Assembly (NCBI GenBank): GCA_003151855.1
Contig: PLYV01000083.1
Coordinates: forward strand, 1-35,800
Length of the DNA: 35,800 nucleotides
DNA from: Limisphaerales bacterium
GTDB lineage: Bacteria > Verrucomicrobiota > Verrucomicrobiia > Limisphaerales > UBA11358
Direction of reading: 5' to 3'
Each line of letters opens with the position of its first letter. Position 1 is the stretch's first letter. Below, in pieces: positions 1 to 11,200 of the stretch. The translations under genes were made by a program, and so were the position numbers. The notes beneath the pieces are model-generated. The model ran no database searches. It saw only the letters and a list, made by a program, of their open reading frames with translations, and was not told the DNA's origin.

Positions 1-303
1 GGCAAGATTCTTTCCGAACCGGATTTGGTGCGGACAGGTTTTGGCTTTGCGTGCAGGCATTGGCACAGTTTCGCCAAACCCGCCGCCGCTGAACACGCGA
101 CTAGCTCACGTGTTGACACTCTTTCGCCGCGCTATTGCTTTGCGCCTTTCCGCGCTTCACAGGTAATTTGCGTTCAGGATTTCGCGCGGAGAAAGAGTCT
201 GTCGAAAAATTGTGGCGAAAAACTGTATCACCAGACGAGTCAGACACGCCGAAACAAATGAAGGAAACGGACAAACCGCCTGCATATAGCGCAGCCTGAA
301 TGC
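1..303. other. No gene called
   Basis: I see no supportable gene here. One plus-strand frame stays open from the window edge to a stop at 259-261, but its translation is rich in Arg, His, Cys and Ser with no recognisable motif or hydrophobic core. It could at most be the tail of a gene beginning before the window. No terminator hairpin or RNA gene was recognised. Confidence 0.5.
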
Positions 304-591
304 CTATTTGCCCTGCAACATTTTTTTGCGAGCCTGACTGATGATCTCGCCAACATCCACTTTCAGAACGTCACCAATCCGCAGCAAGGTGTCGAGCGTG
401 GGGTTCCACGGATTCGTTTCCAGACTGCTAATCAGTGACTGGCTCAATCCTGCTTTTTCCGCAAGCATATTGCCAGAAAGGCGCTGGCGCTTCCGCTCTT
501 GAATAAGGAGCTGCACAACTTCAGCACAGATTTCGTCTCGATGGCAGTCTTTTGACACGCCATTGGTTGTAACCAACAATGGTGTTGACAA
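304..591 (-). CDS. XRE-family helix-turn-helix regulator (95 aa)
   Basis: This is a small DNA-binding protein of the Cro/CI (XRE) type. The HTH lies at about residues 25-85. It has the recognition-helix pattern LAEKAGLSQSLISSLE, followed by NPTLDTLLRIGDVLKVDVGEI, the usual fourth and fifth helices. No effector domain follows, so it is probably a minimal repressor. The start must be a TTG at 591 or an internal alternative codon, because an in-frame stop lies just upstream. No clear Shine-Dalgarno is present. Its start region coincides with the -35 box of the divergent response-regulator promoter (585-613), and perfect inverted repeats lie directly upstream, so autoregulation and control of the neighbour are plausible. 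An antitoxin role was considered, but no HigB- or RelE-like toxin is adjacent. Confidence 0.85.
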   Translation of the reverse strand: MSTPLLVTTNGVSKDCHRDEICAEVVQLLIQERKRQRLSGNMLAEKAGLSQSLISSLETNPWNPTLDTLLRIGDVLKVDVGEIISQARKKMLQGK

Positions 592-613
592 CGCATATCA
601 TTAAAATGATAAT
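585..613 (+). promoter_or_regulatory. Sigma70-type promoter for the response regulator
   Basis: TTGACA (585-590), a 17-nt spacer and GATAAT (608-613) give a near-consensus housekeeping promoter facing the response regulator at 700. The predicted transcription start is near 620, leaving a leader of about 80 nt. The -35 box overlaps the start codon of the divergent XRE gene. The inference rests on consensus match and orientation only. Confidence 0.65.
596..611. promoter_or_regulatory. Inverted repeat overlapping promoter (candidate operator)
   Basis: TATCATT and AATGATA are perfect 7-bp arms separated by 2 bp. The repeat overlaps the spacer and -10 box of the promoter at 585-613 and sits just upstream of the XRE start codon. 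That position suits an autoregulatory operator for the XRE protein at 304-591. A second short palindrome, CGCAA-A-TTGCG, lies at 621-631, near the predicted transcription start. Confidence 0.5.
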
Positions 614-699
614 CAGCACTCGCAAATTGCGGGTTCCAGTCCGTTTGATTGAAAACTCGCCGGTTGAGAAAGTCAAAACTACGAGCCAAGACAGGGTTT

Positions 700-1119
700 A
701 TGACAGGCAAGGCGAAAATTCTGGTGGTGGAAGACCAAACATCGGTGGCGATGATGATGGTGTTTCTGCTGACGCGGGCCGGGTGCGACGTGGCAGCAGC
801 TTGGAACGCCGAGAAGGCCCTGCAACTCGCTCAAGCCGGCGTTTTCGACCTGATTACGCTGGATGTGAGCCTGCCGGGCATGAACGGCTTTGAGTTGTGC
901 CGGCGTTTGAAACAGAATCCCCGTTTGCGTGAAACCCCGGTGGTTTTCGTTTCCGGCCAGCTTGGTGAGGAGGAGGTGCAGCGCGCCCTTAAACTTGGCG
1001 CGGTGGATTGCATTGAGAAGCCGTTTGAACCGACCGATTTCATTTTCCGAATCATTTCACACGCCAAGCCCAACCGCAGCTTTGACACTGTTCCAGCAAC
1101 CGAAGGGGCGGTCGCATGA
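700..1119 (+). CDS. Stand-alone response regulator receiver protein (139 aa)
   Basis: This is a single CheY-like REC domain with no output domain, so it probably signals through protein-protein contact in a phosphorelay. The acidic pair E11-D12 (KILVVEDQ), the phospho-acceptor D55 (LITLDVSLPG), the switch residue S85 (VVFVSGQ) and the conserved K107 (IEKPFEP) are all present, so it should be phosphorylatable. The ATG at 700 is chosen because the beta-1 strand begins a few residues later. A TTG at 649 would add 17 basic residues with no domain match. No histidine kinase is encoded in the window, so the partner is unknown. A strong promoter lies upstream at 585-613. Confidence 0.9.
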   Translation: MTGKAKILVVEDQTSVAMMMVFLLTRAGCDVAAAWNAEKALQLAQAGVFDLITLDVSLPGMNGFELCRRLKQNPRLRETPVVFVSGQLGEEEVQRALKLGAVDCIEKPFEPTDFIFRIISHAKPNRSFDTVPATEGAVA

Positions 1120-1134
1120 AAGGACGTGCAACAA

Positions 1135-1443
1135 CTATTGTTCGGCTCTGGTCGGAAAAATCGCCAACTTTTGGCCGGATTGAAATTGCGCACCGATTTT
1201 GTTCAATGGCAGATTTTTTGGGAATAAATCTTCAAGGCGGATGCCGAAGACGCGGGAGAAATAAAGCATTTCACAATCGGGCACCCGGCGGCGCTGCAAT
1301 TCCAGGCTTGCGAGGGAATCCCGGCTTATGTTCCAGCCGCGCAGTTGAAGTTTTGTGGCGAGCGTTTCCTGCGACCAGCCTTTCTTTATGCGCCACTTCT
1401 TCACCTGCAAACCGATCAAATTCTTTGGAGGCTTTGTCACCAA
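1135..1443 (-). CDS. XRE-family helix-turn-helix regulator (102 aa)
   Basis: This is a second small XRE-type DNA-binding protein. Residues about 9-75 form the HTH domain: LIGLQVKKWRIKKGWSQETL, then a recognition helix ending SRDSLASLELQRRRVPD, then a helix leading into FGIRLEDLFP, a typical end to this fold. The roughly 25-residue tail is not recognisable. The start is TTG at 1443 or GTG at 1440, and no ATG is available. It is convergent with the response regulator, with 15 nt between stops. An inverted repeat at 1473-1494, just upstream of its start, is a candidate operator. The target genes are unknown. The secreted-protein operon starting at 1722 runs divergently and could be controlled from here. 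Confidence 0.8.
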   Translation of the reverse strand: MVTKPPKNLIGLQVKKWRIKKGWSQETLATKLQLRGWNISRDSLASLELQRRRVPDCEMLYFSRVFGIRLEDLFPKNLPLNKIGAQFQSGQKLAIFPTRAEQ

Positions 1444-1472
1444 CGAAAATGTTAGCGGTGCGGCGGAATAAT

Positions 1473-1494
1473 ACTGTGTTCACACTCACACAGT
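1473..1494. promoter_or_regulatory. Inverted repeat upstream of XRE gene (candidate operator)
   Basis: ACTGTGT and ACACAGT are perfect 7-bp arms separated by 8 bp, 30-51 bp upstream of the minus-strand XRE start. Spacing of about two helical turns is compatible with a dimeric HTH repressor. No strong -35/-10 pair could be assigned around it. Confidence 0.4.
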
Positions 1495-1550
1495 TGTTTC
1501 GCAAAAGTCACATGATTATTCTTGTCTTTTGGAGGGAGATAATCAGAGAA

Positions 1551-1652
1551 TCACGGTCATTAGACCGTGAAAACAACACTCCGACTCGGACGGGTGAAAA
1601 ACCAAAAGGGGGAATCTTTTCAGATTTCGCTGATTCCAGCGTTACCACCCCC
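1551..1652 (+). other. Candidate structured leader upstream of the secreted/RHS operon
   Basis: The gap between 1495 and 1721 contains several potential stems in the orientation of the downstream operon. TCACGGTC-ATTA-GACCGTGA (1551-1570) is an 8-bp stem with a tetraloop. A short palindrome, TCCGACTCGGA, lies at 1580-1590. GGAATC (1611-1616) can pair with GATTCC (1632-1637), while the adjacent GGGGG (1608-1612) can alternatively pair with CCCCC (1648-1652). Mutually exclusive pairings of this kind occur in regulatory leaders, but I could not match a known riboswitch class. No ORF is supported in this stretch. Confidence 0.35.
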
Positions 1653-1721
1653 ACCGCAAGGGCGTTTATTTAACAGGGTTCTTCAAAACCAGCAGGCCAA
1701 TAAAGAAACAAAAATCAATTT

Positions 1722-2192
1722 ATGAAAAATCAAACCAGTCAGCGAAAGCACCAAGCCTGTCCGATAGAAAAAAGCCAGCGACCAAGTCGGCGGCCAAAAG
1801 CATTGACTGTCATTTTGGGGCTGGGAGTCGCAACGCTGGCTGTTCGTCTGGCTCTGGCGCAAAGCATTCCACAGCCGGTGCTGGCAATCACGTCTGTCTC
1901 CAGCAATCAGATGACCATCAACATCACCAACGGCGTTAGCACCGGCAATTATGAATTGTATTGGACGCCGGTGCTGGCTAATTCGGCATACCCGTGGACG
2001 GCGGCGGCAATTGGATACCAAGGCCAGACAAATTTCACGGTGGACATTGCGACATTTCCGACGGGTTTTTATCAGGCGGTGGTGGACACCAACGCAATTC
2101 CACTTTGGGAGGCCGCTGATCCAAACAATCCCGGAGCGGGAATTTTGACGATAACCATTGACAGCCCTACCAACAACGCCGTGTTGAATTAA
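1722..2192 (+). CDS. Small exported protein, possibly truncated (156 aa)
   Basis: The N-terminus is basic for about 26 residues. A hydrophobic stretch follows (ALTVILGLGVATLAVRLALA) with an Ala-rich end before QS, so it looks like an unusually long Sec signal peptide. The mature part resembles short beta-rich modules common in verrucomicrobial secreted proteins, with YELYWTPVL and TGFYQAVVD. It ends abruptly in ITIDSPTNNAVLN, which resembles the first strand of a bacterial Ig-like repeat, so the protein may be a truncated relative of longer ones. It precedes the giant RHS gene by 16 nt and is probably co-transcribed with it. The function is unknown. Confidence 0.7.
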   Translation: MKNQTSQRKHQACPIEKSQRPSRRPKALTVILGLGVATLAVRLALAQSIPQPVLAITSVSSNQMTINITNGVSTGNYELYWTPVLANSAYPWTAAAIGYQGQTNFTVDIATFPTGFYQAVVDTNAIPLWEAADPNNPGAGILTITIDSPTNNAVLN

Positions 2193-2208
2193 GCCATTTA
2201 GGAACGCC

Positions 2209-5200
2209 ATGAAACTACAAACTTCCCTTTTTCTTTCAGCGGTATTGCTGCTGCAAACAGCCCTGACCGCGTTCAGCCAGAACGACACCGTGCGAGCGGG
2301 CAGATTCACACGCGGAACCGGCACCAATGCGATGTATCAATCGTTTGTCATTCCGCTGGACATGGAACAAGGACTTGCGTGCAGCAACAATGGAGGTATC
2401 GCGAGTTCCATATATCCATGGTTTCCAACCGGCGGAACGTATTATCATTACAACGCGACCAATGTTTCCAGCGCGACCAATCTGGCATTACGGATTCCAT
2501 TCGTAAATCCCATCGCCTGTTTTGGCAGTGCTCCCGGCGGCAGTCCCTTGTATTTCGGCCAGCAATATCGCTTTGGCATGTATTCCGGGCAGATTCCACC
2601 GAACAACTCCGTTGGCATTGTCCTTTATACCTTTTCGGTAAGTGGCACCAATTGGTCGCTGGCTAATTCCACCTATGTTGCGTTGCCGAATGCAAGCAAC
2701 ACCAATGATTGGCTTAATTATCAGACTAATGGCTACACCCGCACGGTGATAACCAACGGCCTGACCACCATCATCAATTTTGACCAAGGCTACATCCAGT
2801 GGGGCGACCCCGTTCAAGGGAACATAACCATTTCCCATATCGCGTCGCCCGCCGTCAGCAATTATGTTTTTCTGGTTGATTTGGTCGGCTTCACGGATAA
2901 AGGCTACATGGTCTTAAATTCATCCGGCGCAGCTTCTTGGTGTCCCATGTATACGTTGCAATTCGAGCAGCGGCCAGCGTGGCGGGCGACGTATATTGAC
3001 CAACCTCATTTTGCGAACGAACCGTTGCCGTCGTTTTATGAGGGCAAAAGCACCGATGAATTGCTGGCAAACACAACTCCGGTGACGACCGCGTTCACAC
3101 TTTCAAATGCACCAAGTTCCTACACCAATCTGGACAACAGCCCAGAATTGCGGCGGCATCCCATCTTGGACCAGTTTGTTGCCGACATGCGCGGCGACCC
3201 AGTGGCGCTGGCAAGGTTTGTGTTCAATGAAATCGAATTGACCGACGCGCTGGATTACAACGCCCGAACCAACGTGACGGACGTTTGCATCAATCCGGCT
3301 GGCGTTTCCCGAAGCGCCTTGGGGACTTATCTTGAAAAGCAAGGTTCACCATCGGAGCAATGCGCGTTGCTGGTATATTTGCTGCGGCAGGCGGGCGTGC
3401 CCGCCGTTTATGTGTATCCCCCTTACAATGGAATGAAATTGCTAGACACACAGTTAAGCCGAATTCTGCGGATTCAATTTCAAGGCGCAGTCAATGAACA
3501 GGGTCAAGCCTTCACCACCAACCGGGTGATTCCGGTAAATTATCCATGGGTTGCCGCCTACATCGGAACGAATTGGGTTCATCTTTTTCCGTGGATGAAG
3601 GACACCGACATTGAAGAAGGGTTGAATCTGCGGGACTACATGGGCACGAATTATCCGAGCGGGACAAAATGGATGGAGGATTATGTCTATGGGCGCACCA
3701 ACATTCTCTCGCTGGCCAGCAACGGCGACGATACTGCGGGAGCATTGTTTCCAAAATTCATCAAACAGAATTTGCTCCAGATTGCGCCGGGAGTCTCCCT
3801 TGATGACATCGGCATCCAATGGTATAACCGCCGCCACACTTACGCGCAATGGCAGGATTTCCCGACGCCGCTGGTTACTCCAACCAATGCCACGGCACTG
3901 GACAATTTTTCATCCCCCGCAATCACCAACATATACATGGGCCTGACGAACATCTTTGACACGTTCAGCGTGCAAGTCACCAGCCGGGCCAATCCGTCAA
4001 AGACGCTTCAAAGCGGCACGTTGCGGCTGGCGGATCTGTGCGACCGCCGCTTTCTCGTTCGATTTGAGAAAACCGGCACCAACACGCACAACATGATTCT
4101 GTCGCTGGAATCATACCGGACAAACACAACCGGCCCGACAAATTTTGCCGCTGGCGACACGTTGCTGAATTCACAGCAAATCAGCACCAACCTGACTTCG
4201 ACGGATGACCTGATTGACTTGAAGATGATTTACAGCCGGAACCGGGCGGCATGGGCATCCAGCGGCACCAATCTCTTTGGCAATTTGGTTCACATTTCCG
4301 GTGCGTATCCGGTGCTTTACAGTGCGCCGGGGTTTATTGATACCCGTTCCATTCGCAAGGGCAGCTTGGCGGCAATTTGCCTCGATGTCGGGCGGGTTTC
4401 GCGCGACATGCTAAACATCCAAGCCCAGGAAATCTGGAATATGGAGGCCACGCTGAAAGCCAACCCAAGTGCGACAAACACCTTGTCCCCCGACCTTTAT
4501 CAAGGTGGTGTGGCCTACTTGATGGGAATGGCCTATCACGAAAACTGCGACAACTTTGACCGGTTGAACCAGCGCTTGCACAAGGTAAGAACCCTTTCCC
4601 ATTACGCGCAGGGGATTGCTTCCTTGGCCGCCAAGCATGTGAGCGGTAGCCTGCCCAACAATGGCGACGTTATTTTGACCCAGCCCAGCGTGGACATGAG
4701 CGTGCGCGATACCACCTACGCATTTGGCGGAACGATTCACGCGGATTCTGGGGACGATGTGGTTGAGGCCAGAGAGAGTTTTGCCGCCGTTGGTTTGGCG
4801 CATGATTCGTCAGAGGAGCATCATGCCCTGAACAGCTTTTTTACGCAGTCCGATTCCATTTCAACCGTGCGCTTGTTGCAACTCGCGCAAAGCCGAGGCA
4901 ACGGAATTTATGTGCTGAATAATTCAAATTACATCCAAATGGGCAACATTAGCGTCAGCGGGACACTGCTCAAGAATTGGGACACCAACATCTGGGCCAG
5001 CATCACCAACCATCTGACCCGCGTGGATGCGATTGACAACATCGTGTTTATGACGCCGGGTGCCATTACCAATAATTCCAACACCTACAAGGGTGTCGGC
5101 GCGTTGCTATGGTCTCCGGGCGGACAGACCGCCGCCTTGATTGGTGGAAACTCCTTGAACGGCGGGGTTGCTCCGTTCATGCCGGATGCGTCGTTTGGTT

Positions 5201-8200
5201 TGAACAACACGTTCAATTACGACCTGAATTTTGATCCGAATAGCAATTTCTACCTCACAACCACCACGCCGACATCATCCAGCCAGGTGTTGGCTCCTGA
5301 CAACTTTGCCAATTACGACACCGGCAGCGTGGTCAACAACATCGCGCAGAACGGCTACGCTTACACGCAGTTTCAGACCGCCTGGACGAGCGACTACATG
5401 GATGCGATAAACCTGAATTCACAAGGCTCATTAAGCCAGAACTTTTCCCAAAGTGTGCAGGCCGACCAAGGGAATTCTGGTTTTATGGGGTGGATGGGCG
5501 ATGCGTTGGATACCAGCTTTACACATGTATCTGACCCGGTTCATTCAGTGACCGGCGAATTTTACATCAATACGACGGACTTGACTTTGCCGGGGCCGAT
5601 GCCGTTGGCGGTGAACCGCAACTATTCCAGTTTGAATATGGCCGACAATCAATTCGGCTACGGTTGGAAGCTCAATTATATGCCCTATTTAAGCCTCAAT
5701 TCCAGCAGCAACGTGATTTTTGCCGCCGAAGCCGACGGCGCGGTGCTGGCCTACCAGCAGACTGCCACCAACGCCAACCTGTATCTGCCAAATCCGGCGT
5801 TGAATCCACAGCTTAACAACAATCACACCGCCGGCATCGGCTCGACAGCCAATCAGTTGCAAAACATGCTTGTCAAACAGGTGAGTGGCACAAACACGTT
5901 TTACTACTTGTATAGCCCGGACGGAAGCACCCGCACTTTCCAAGTGCTGACCTTCACCGGCAGCGTGAACAACACCCGCCCGTATTTGCTTCAATGGCAG
6001 GATTCACGGGGCAATTATTTTTCCTTCCAATACGGCACCGATTCAACGCAGGCGGACTATGGCCAAGTTCGCCGTGTCCAAAGCAGCAATGGCAATTTCC
6101 TTGGGTTTTATTACGATGTTTACGGCCACATCATTCAAGCTTACACCGGCGACGGGCGCAGTTTGATTTATCAATACGACCAGTATGGCGATCTTGAATC
6201 CGTCACCTTGCCAGACCAAGCTGTCATTCAGTATCAATACGCCCATTCCAACCAATCCGTCACCAATGGCAGCACAGTCACGGTGATGTCGTATTCCACG
6301 CACCTGATTGTTGAGGAGGACAAGCCGGACGGACGCGCCCTGATAAATTCCTATGACAGCCAGCGCCGTGTCACCAACCAGTTGTCAACCGCCGGGGTGG
6401 ACTTGACGCCGGTTCGCACCGCGACCTTTGTCTATTCAAACAATTTTAATCTCACCAATTCCTACACCAACACCATCACCGGCTACACGCTTGTAATTGA
6501 TGCCAATAGCAAAACCAATCGTTACGATTACACCAACAGTCTCGTTACCAAAATCACCGACCCGCTCGGCCAGACCATTCAACAATCGTGGTATGCCGAC
6601 AATGCGACCGCGCCGGGGTATCCCCGCAGCCTATATCAGACCAAGGACAAGCGCGGCCTGTGGACGCAATTCCAATACGACGGCGAGGGTAATGTCACCA
6701 ACACAGTCAAATGGGGCGACCTGACGGGTGACGGCACCACGCAATACGCCACCAACACATTTGCCTATACCACGAACAACCTGTCGTCCGAGACGGTAGA
6801 TGCAGCAGGTAACAAGGTGGACACGACTTACGACCCGCAATTCCCATTCCTGCCAAGCCAAGTGGTGCGTTCCGCAGGCAATATCGCCGTCAGCACTAAT
6901 GCTATGGCTTATTGCAACGTGACCAGCACGTTTGTTTCTGGCGGGGTCACTTATACCAACGCGGCATTTGGCTTGTTGCAACAACAAGTCCGTGCGGCTG
7001 GTTCGCCTGATGCGGCCACCAATGTGTGGTTCTATGATGGCCGAGGCTATCCGACCCAAAGCGTCCAATTTACAGGAACCAGTGATCCGGCAGTGACCAA
7101 CAGCTATTTTTACAATGGACGGGATGAATTGGCCGTGAAAACGGACGCAGCGGGGCGGAGCCATGTTTATGATTATGACCCGATGGGGCGCCCCATTTCC
7201 CATGAGGTCTATGAGGCGAATCAATCCGTGCCGGTTTCATGGAATTATTCCTATTACAATGCCAATGGCGAACTGACGTGGAACGACGGGCCCCGCTACA
7301 ATCCAGAAGATTATATCTGGCGTGATTATGATGGTGCCGGACGTTTGACTACGGAAATCCACTGGCGTTCCGAAGCCAAGCTGGACGGCACCGGAGTGGA
7401 ATCACCCGCAGGTTACAATTTGTATGCCCAAAGTATTAATCAGTATGACCGCTTGGGCAACCTGACTTTGGCGGTTGACCCGCGCCAAGCCATGACCACC
7501 AATACTTGGGATGTCCTTTCCCGGTTGGTGCAGCGCAAGCATCTTGACACCGATGGCGTCACAGTTTTAAGCACCGAGGGTTTCGGCTACGAACCGGGCG
7601 GACAGGTGAAGTATTACACCAATGCGCTGGGAGGCGTCACCACGACGCTCTACACCATCACCGGCCAGCCTGAATATCGTGGCAACCCAGATGGTTCAAC
7701 CAACGGCTGGCGCTATTATCTTGATGGACGCATCAAGCGCGAAATCCAATCCAACGGCGCGTATTGGCAGACAACCTTCGATGATGTAAATCTCATCACG
7801 ACGCGCATTTTCTATTCAGCGACAGGCACGTCGCTGGCGACCAATTCGACCCAGTTAGACCGGCGCGGCAATGTCATTCAGCGCGTGGATGCTGGCGGCA
7901 ATGTTTTCACCACGACTTTCGACGATTTGGATCGCGCCAAAGTCACCGCTGGCCCCGCGATTGTCACCGTGAGCAGCATTCAAGATTTGACCGGCAAAAT
8001 CCTCGGCTACGTTACCAATGTGTTGCAGCAGGCTAGCACGAACATTTACGATGTTTCCGGCAGCACGTTGACCAGTGCCAATGCTCTTGGCGAAAAGACC
8101 GTGACCCAATTTGATGCTCTGGGCCGGACGACCAGCGCGCAGATGTTCAGTTCAGCCGGCGCTCTCGTTCGCGAAAGCTACAACGCTTATTCAGCCGACC

Positions 8201-11200
8201 ACCACAGCGTCACCACCACGAACGGCTCCGGTGCCAACGCCATCGTTCATACCACCTACACCGACAACGATGGACATACCGTGCTGGCCATCGCCTATCC
8301 ATCGGGCAGTTTGCAGGAATTCGCGTTGAATCAATATGACCTTGCTGGAAATCTCGCAACTTCCCAGCACAGCTCATCTACCGGCGGCAACGTCACGGTC
8401 GGGACGGCGGCAGCGTATCAGTTTGACGGCTTGAACCGGATGACCGCCAAAGTTGACCGCGACTATGCCCTGACCGTTTATGCGTATGACGCGATGAATG
8501 ACCTTACCAACCGCACCATGCCGGGCGGGTTGCAATGGCAGGCGGCTTACAACAACGCCGGCCAAATCTTGCGGGAACGGAATGTTGGCGGAAGCAGCGC
8601 AACCCGCACCAATACCTACACCTATTTTGCCAGTGGCAGTGCTTTTGCCGGATTGCCCCAGAGCAAAACGGACGGGCGCGGAGTCAGTTGCACTTACAGC
8701 TATGATGATTGGTTGCGAGCCACCAACATGGCTTATAGCGGTTCAGCGCCTGAACAAAACCTGACGACGAGCTTCCAATACGAACCGCGCGGGTTGGCCA
8801 CCGCTATTACCGAGAAATTTTCCACCACCAATACCGGGCCGGTGACAACCATCCAACGCACTTACGACCCCTACGGACAGTTGGCTTCCGAATCTGTCAA
8901 TGGTGGTTTGTTCGGCTATGGCGCAAGTCAAAGTTGGGATGCGGCGGGACGGCGTTCCCAACTTGGCATTGGCAGCGGCAGTTATGGTTTCAGTTGGCGT
9001 GCGGATGGCACGCTGGCATCCGCCGCCGACTCGACGGGCAGTGGCGGTTACAGTTACGACACCGCCGGTTTGCTAACCAACCGAATTGTTGGCAACCGTG
9101 TGACGGGAATCGCTTCACGCGATGGCGCAGGTCGGCCATTGACCATCACCACGACCGTCAACACCTTGTCCCAACTGGCTGAAACGCTCACATGGTCAGG
9201 CGATGGGCTGCTTGCCAGTCACACACTGGCGCGGGCCGATTTCACCGACTCGCACGCCTACGCGTATGCCAGTTTGAGCCGTCGTCTCACCCAGGAGCAG
9301 TTGAATCTGGACGGGTCAACCCGCTGGACAAACAATTTGACCTATGATAACGGCGTGGCATCCGGTGCTGGCGTTCTTACCAAAATGGGGCAAGCCAGCG
9401 GAACATCCAATACATGGAACGGCGTTGCGGATGCCTTCTCTCGCGTCGGCACCGAAACGAACAACACGATTTCCTATACGGCTTACGGCCATGTCAACGG
9501 CCAATCCGCCCTCTCCGCATGGGTTGACAACCGCCCCACTTCCATAACCGGCACCGGCACCAACGCAATGCAGTGGAGCGCGAAGATGGAAATTGCGCCG
9601 GGAGCGCACAAACTCAAAGTTGCCGCCTTGCATCCCAGCGGCTACTACACTGCTTTGGCAACCAACTCGTTTACGAACAACATCGCCTATCAAACCACCG
9701 GCGACGCTTTTGACAACGCGGGCAACATCACGCAGCGCGTCTGGAAAAATGCGAATGGCACGACCAACCGTATCCAAACGCTCGCTTGGGATGCTCGCGG
9801 GCGGTTGTATTCCGTGACCGAGCGCGGCACGAATAATTCCGGTTACAACTGGACGGCAACCTACGACGGTTTGAGCCGCCGGATTTCGACGACCAGTATC
9901 ATGGTTTCAAACGGCGTGGCGTTCAGTTCGCAGCCGACCACCATCAATTCCTATTTCGATCCACAGGTGGAATTTTTGGAACTCGGCGTTTCGTATGGCA
10001 CAAAAACCGAGTGGAAACTTCACGGGCCGGACTTGAATGGAGTTTATGGTGGGTTGAATGGCACTGGCGGATTCGAGGCCGTTTCGCCATACCTGAATCA
10101 GTTCTACCCCACGGTTAGTGATTTTCGCGGCAATATTCTAGGCGTAATCACCAACGGCGTGGTGTCTTGGAATCCGTCGCGTCCCACTGGCTACGGCGCG
10201 GTGCCGGGCTATCGGCCAGTGCCGCTTGGAAATGGTGCCAGCATTTCCTTGTCATCCGCTTGGCGGGGGCGCTGGGTGGACATCACGGGCTACCACCAGA
10301 TTGGCCTGCGGCCTTACGACTCGGTATCCGGGCGTTGGCTAACGTATGATTCCGTTTGGAACGAACGCGATCCAAATTATTATTCTTTCTGCGGTGGCGA
10401 CCCCATCAATGGATTTGATGCGGATGGACGATGCGTGGATGCAACCGGAAACTTTATTTATAATGGCGGCGTGGCGAGCTATGCTTTGAATGGCATCGGC
10501 AACGCGCTCAACAGCTATTCCGGTGACAATTCCTATTTGGGCGCATCCGCTGCTTTTGCCGGCAGCTTATTCAATGAGGCTGGCAGCATGACGGCACCGT
10601 CCACTTACGTCAACGGCTTGAACGGTTATGCCAATAATGTCAGCACCGTCTATGATGATAGCGGTTTTTGGGCGGCGGGCAGCTATGCGACGACCAGTTG
10701 GAATGTGGGGGCGGTCTATTCGGGCGCAGCCAACATCAATTTGGCGACAGGCCAGCCGGTCGGCGACTGGTATCAGAGGGGAACTGAAATCAGTGGCGGC
10801 GTAGCAAGCACAGCGGGAATTGCGGCTGGTGGTTTGGGCGTTTATAATTGGGCGACGGCTCCCGCGTCTGCGAATGCCAATATTCTAAGTGGCCACGGTG
10901 GGCTGGTTGTTGGCGATTCTTCGCCCGTCACTACTGTTCCGCAAGGAACATCACTAACAGTATGGACAGAACACGGAAATCCGATTTCTGACGCGCTTGG
11001 AAATGCGATAGAAACCGGTAGTAATGTCACATTGGATCAGTTTCCAGAAGCAGCAGGTGCGCGTTCGTATTTACCAGGCTCTGTTGTGCCTAACTACACT
11101 TTATATCCGCCAACTTGGGGCAACCCAATAAGTATCATGGGAAATCCAACGACTGTTGCAGCACCAGCAAACCTCAGCACTTTGTTGCAACCTGGCATGG

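Noticed and set aside
304-591. XRE protein as the antitoxin of a toxin-antitoxin pair
   Set aside because: No HigB-, RelE- or HipA-like partner is adjacent. The neighbour is a response regulator.
1551-1652. Cyclic-di-GMP (GEMM) or other known riboswitch
   Set aside because: The conserved core of known classes could not be matched by eye.
1116-1673. Plus-strand ORF starting with an ATGA overlap at the end of the response regulator
   Set aside because: It lies antisense to the recognisable XRE gene at 1135-1443, has no domain pattern, and contains many Arg/Ser/Pro residues typical of a shadow frame.
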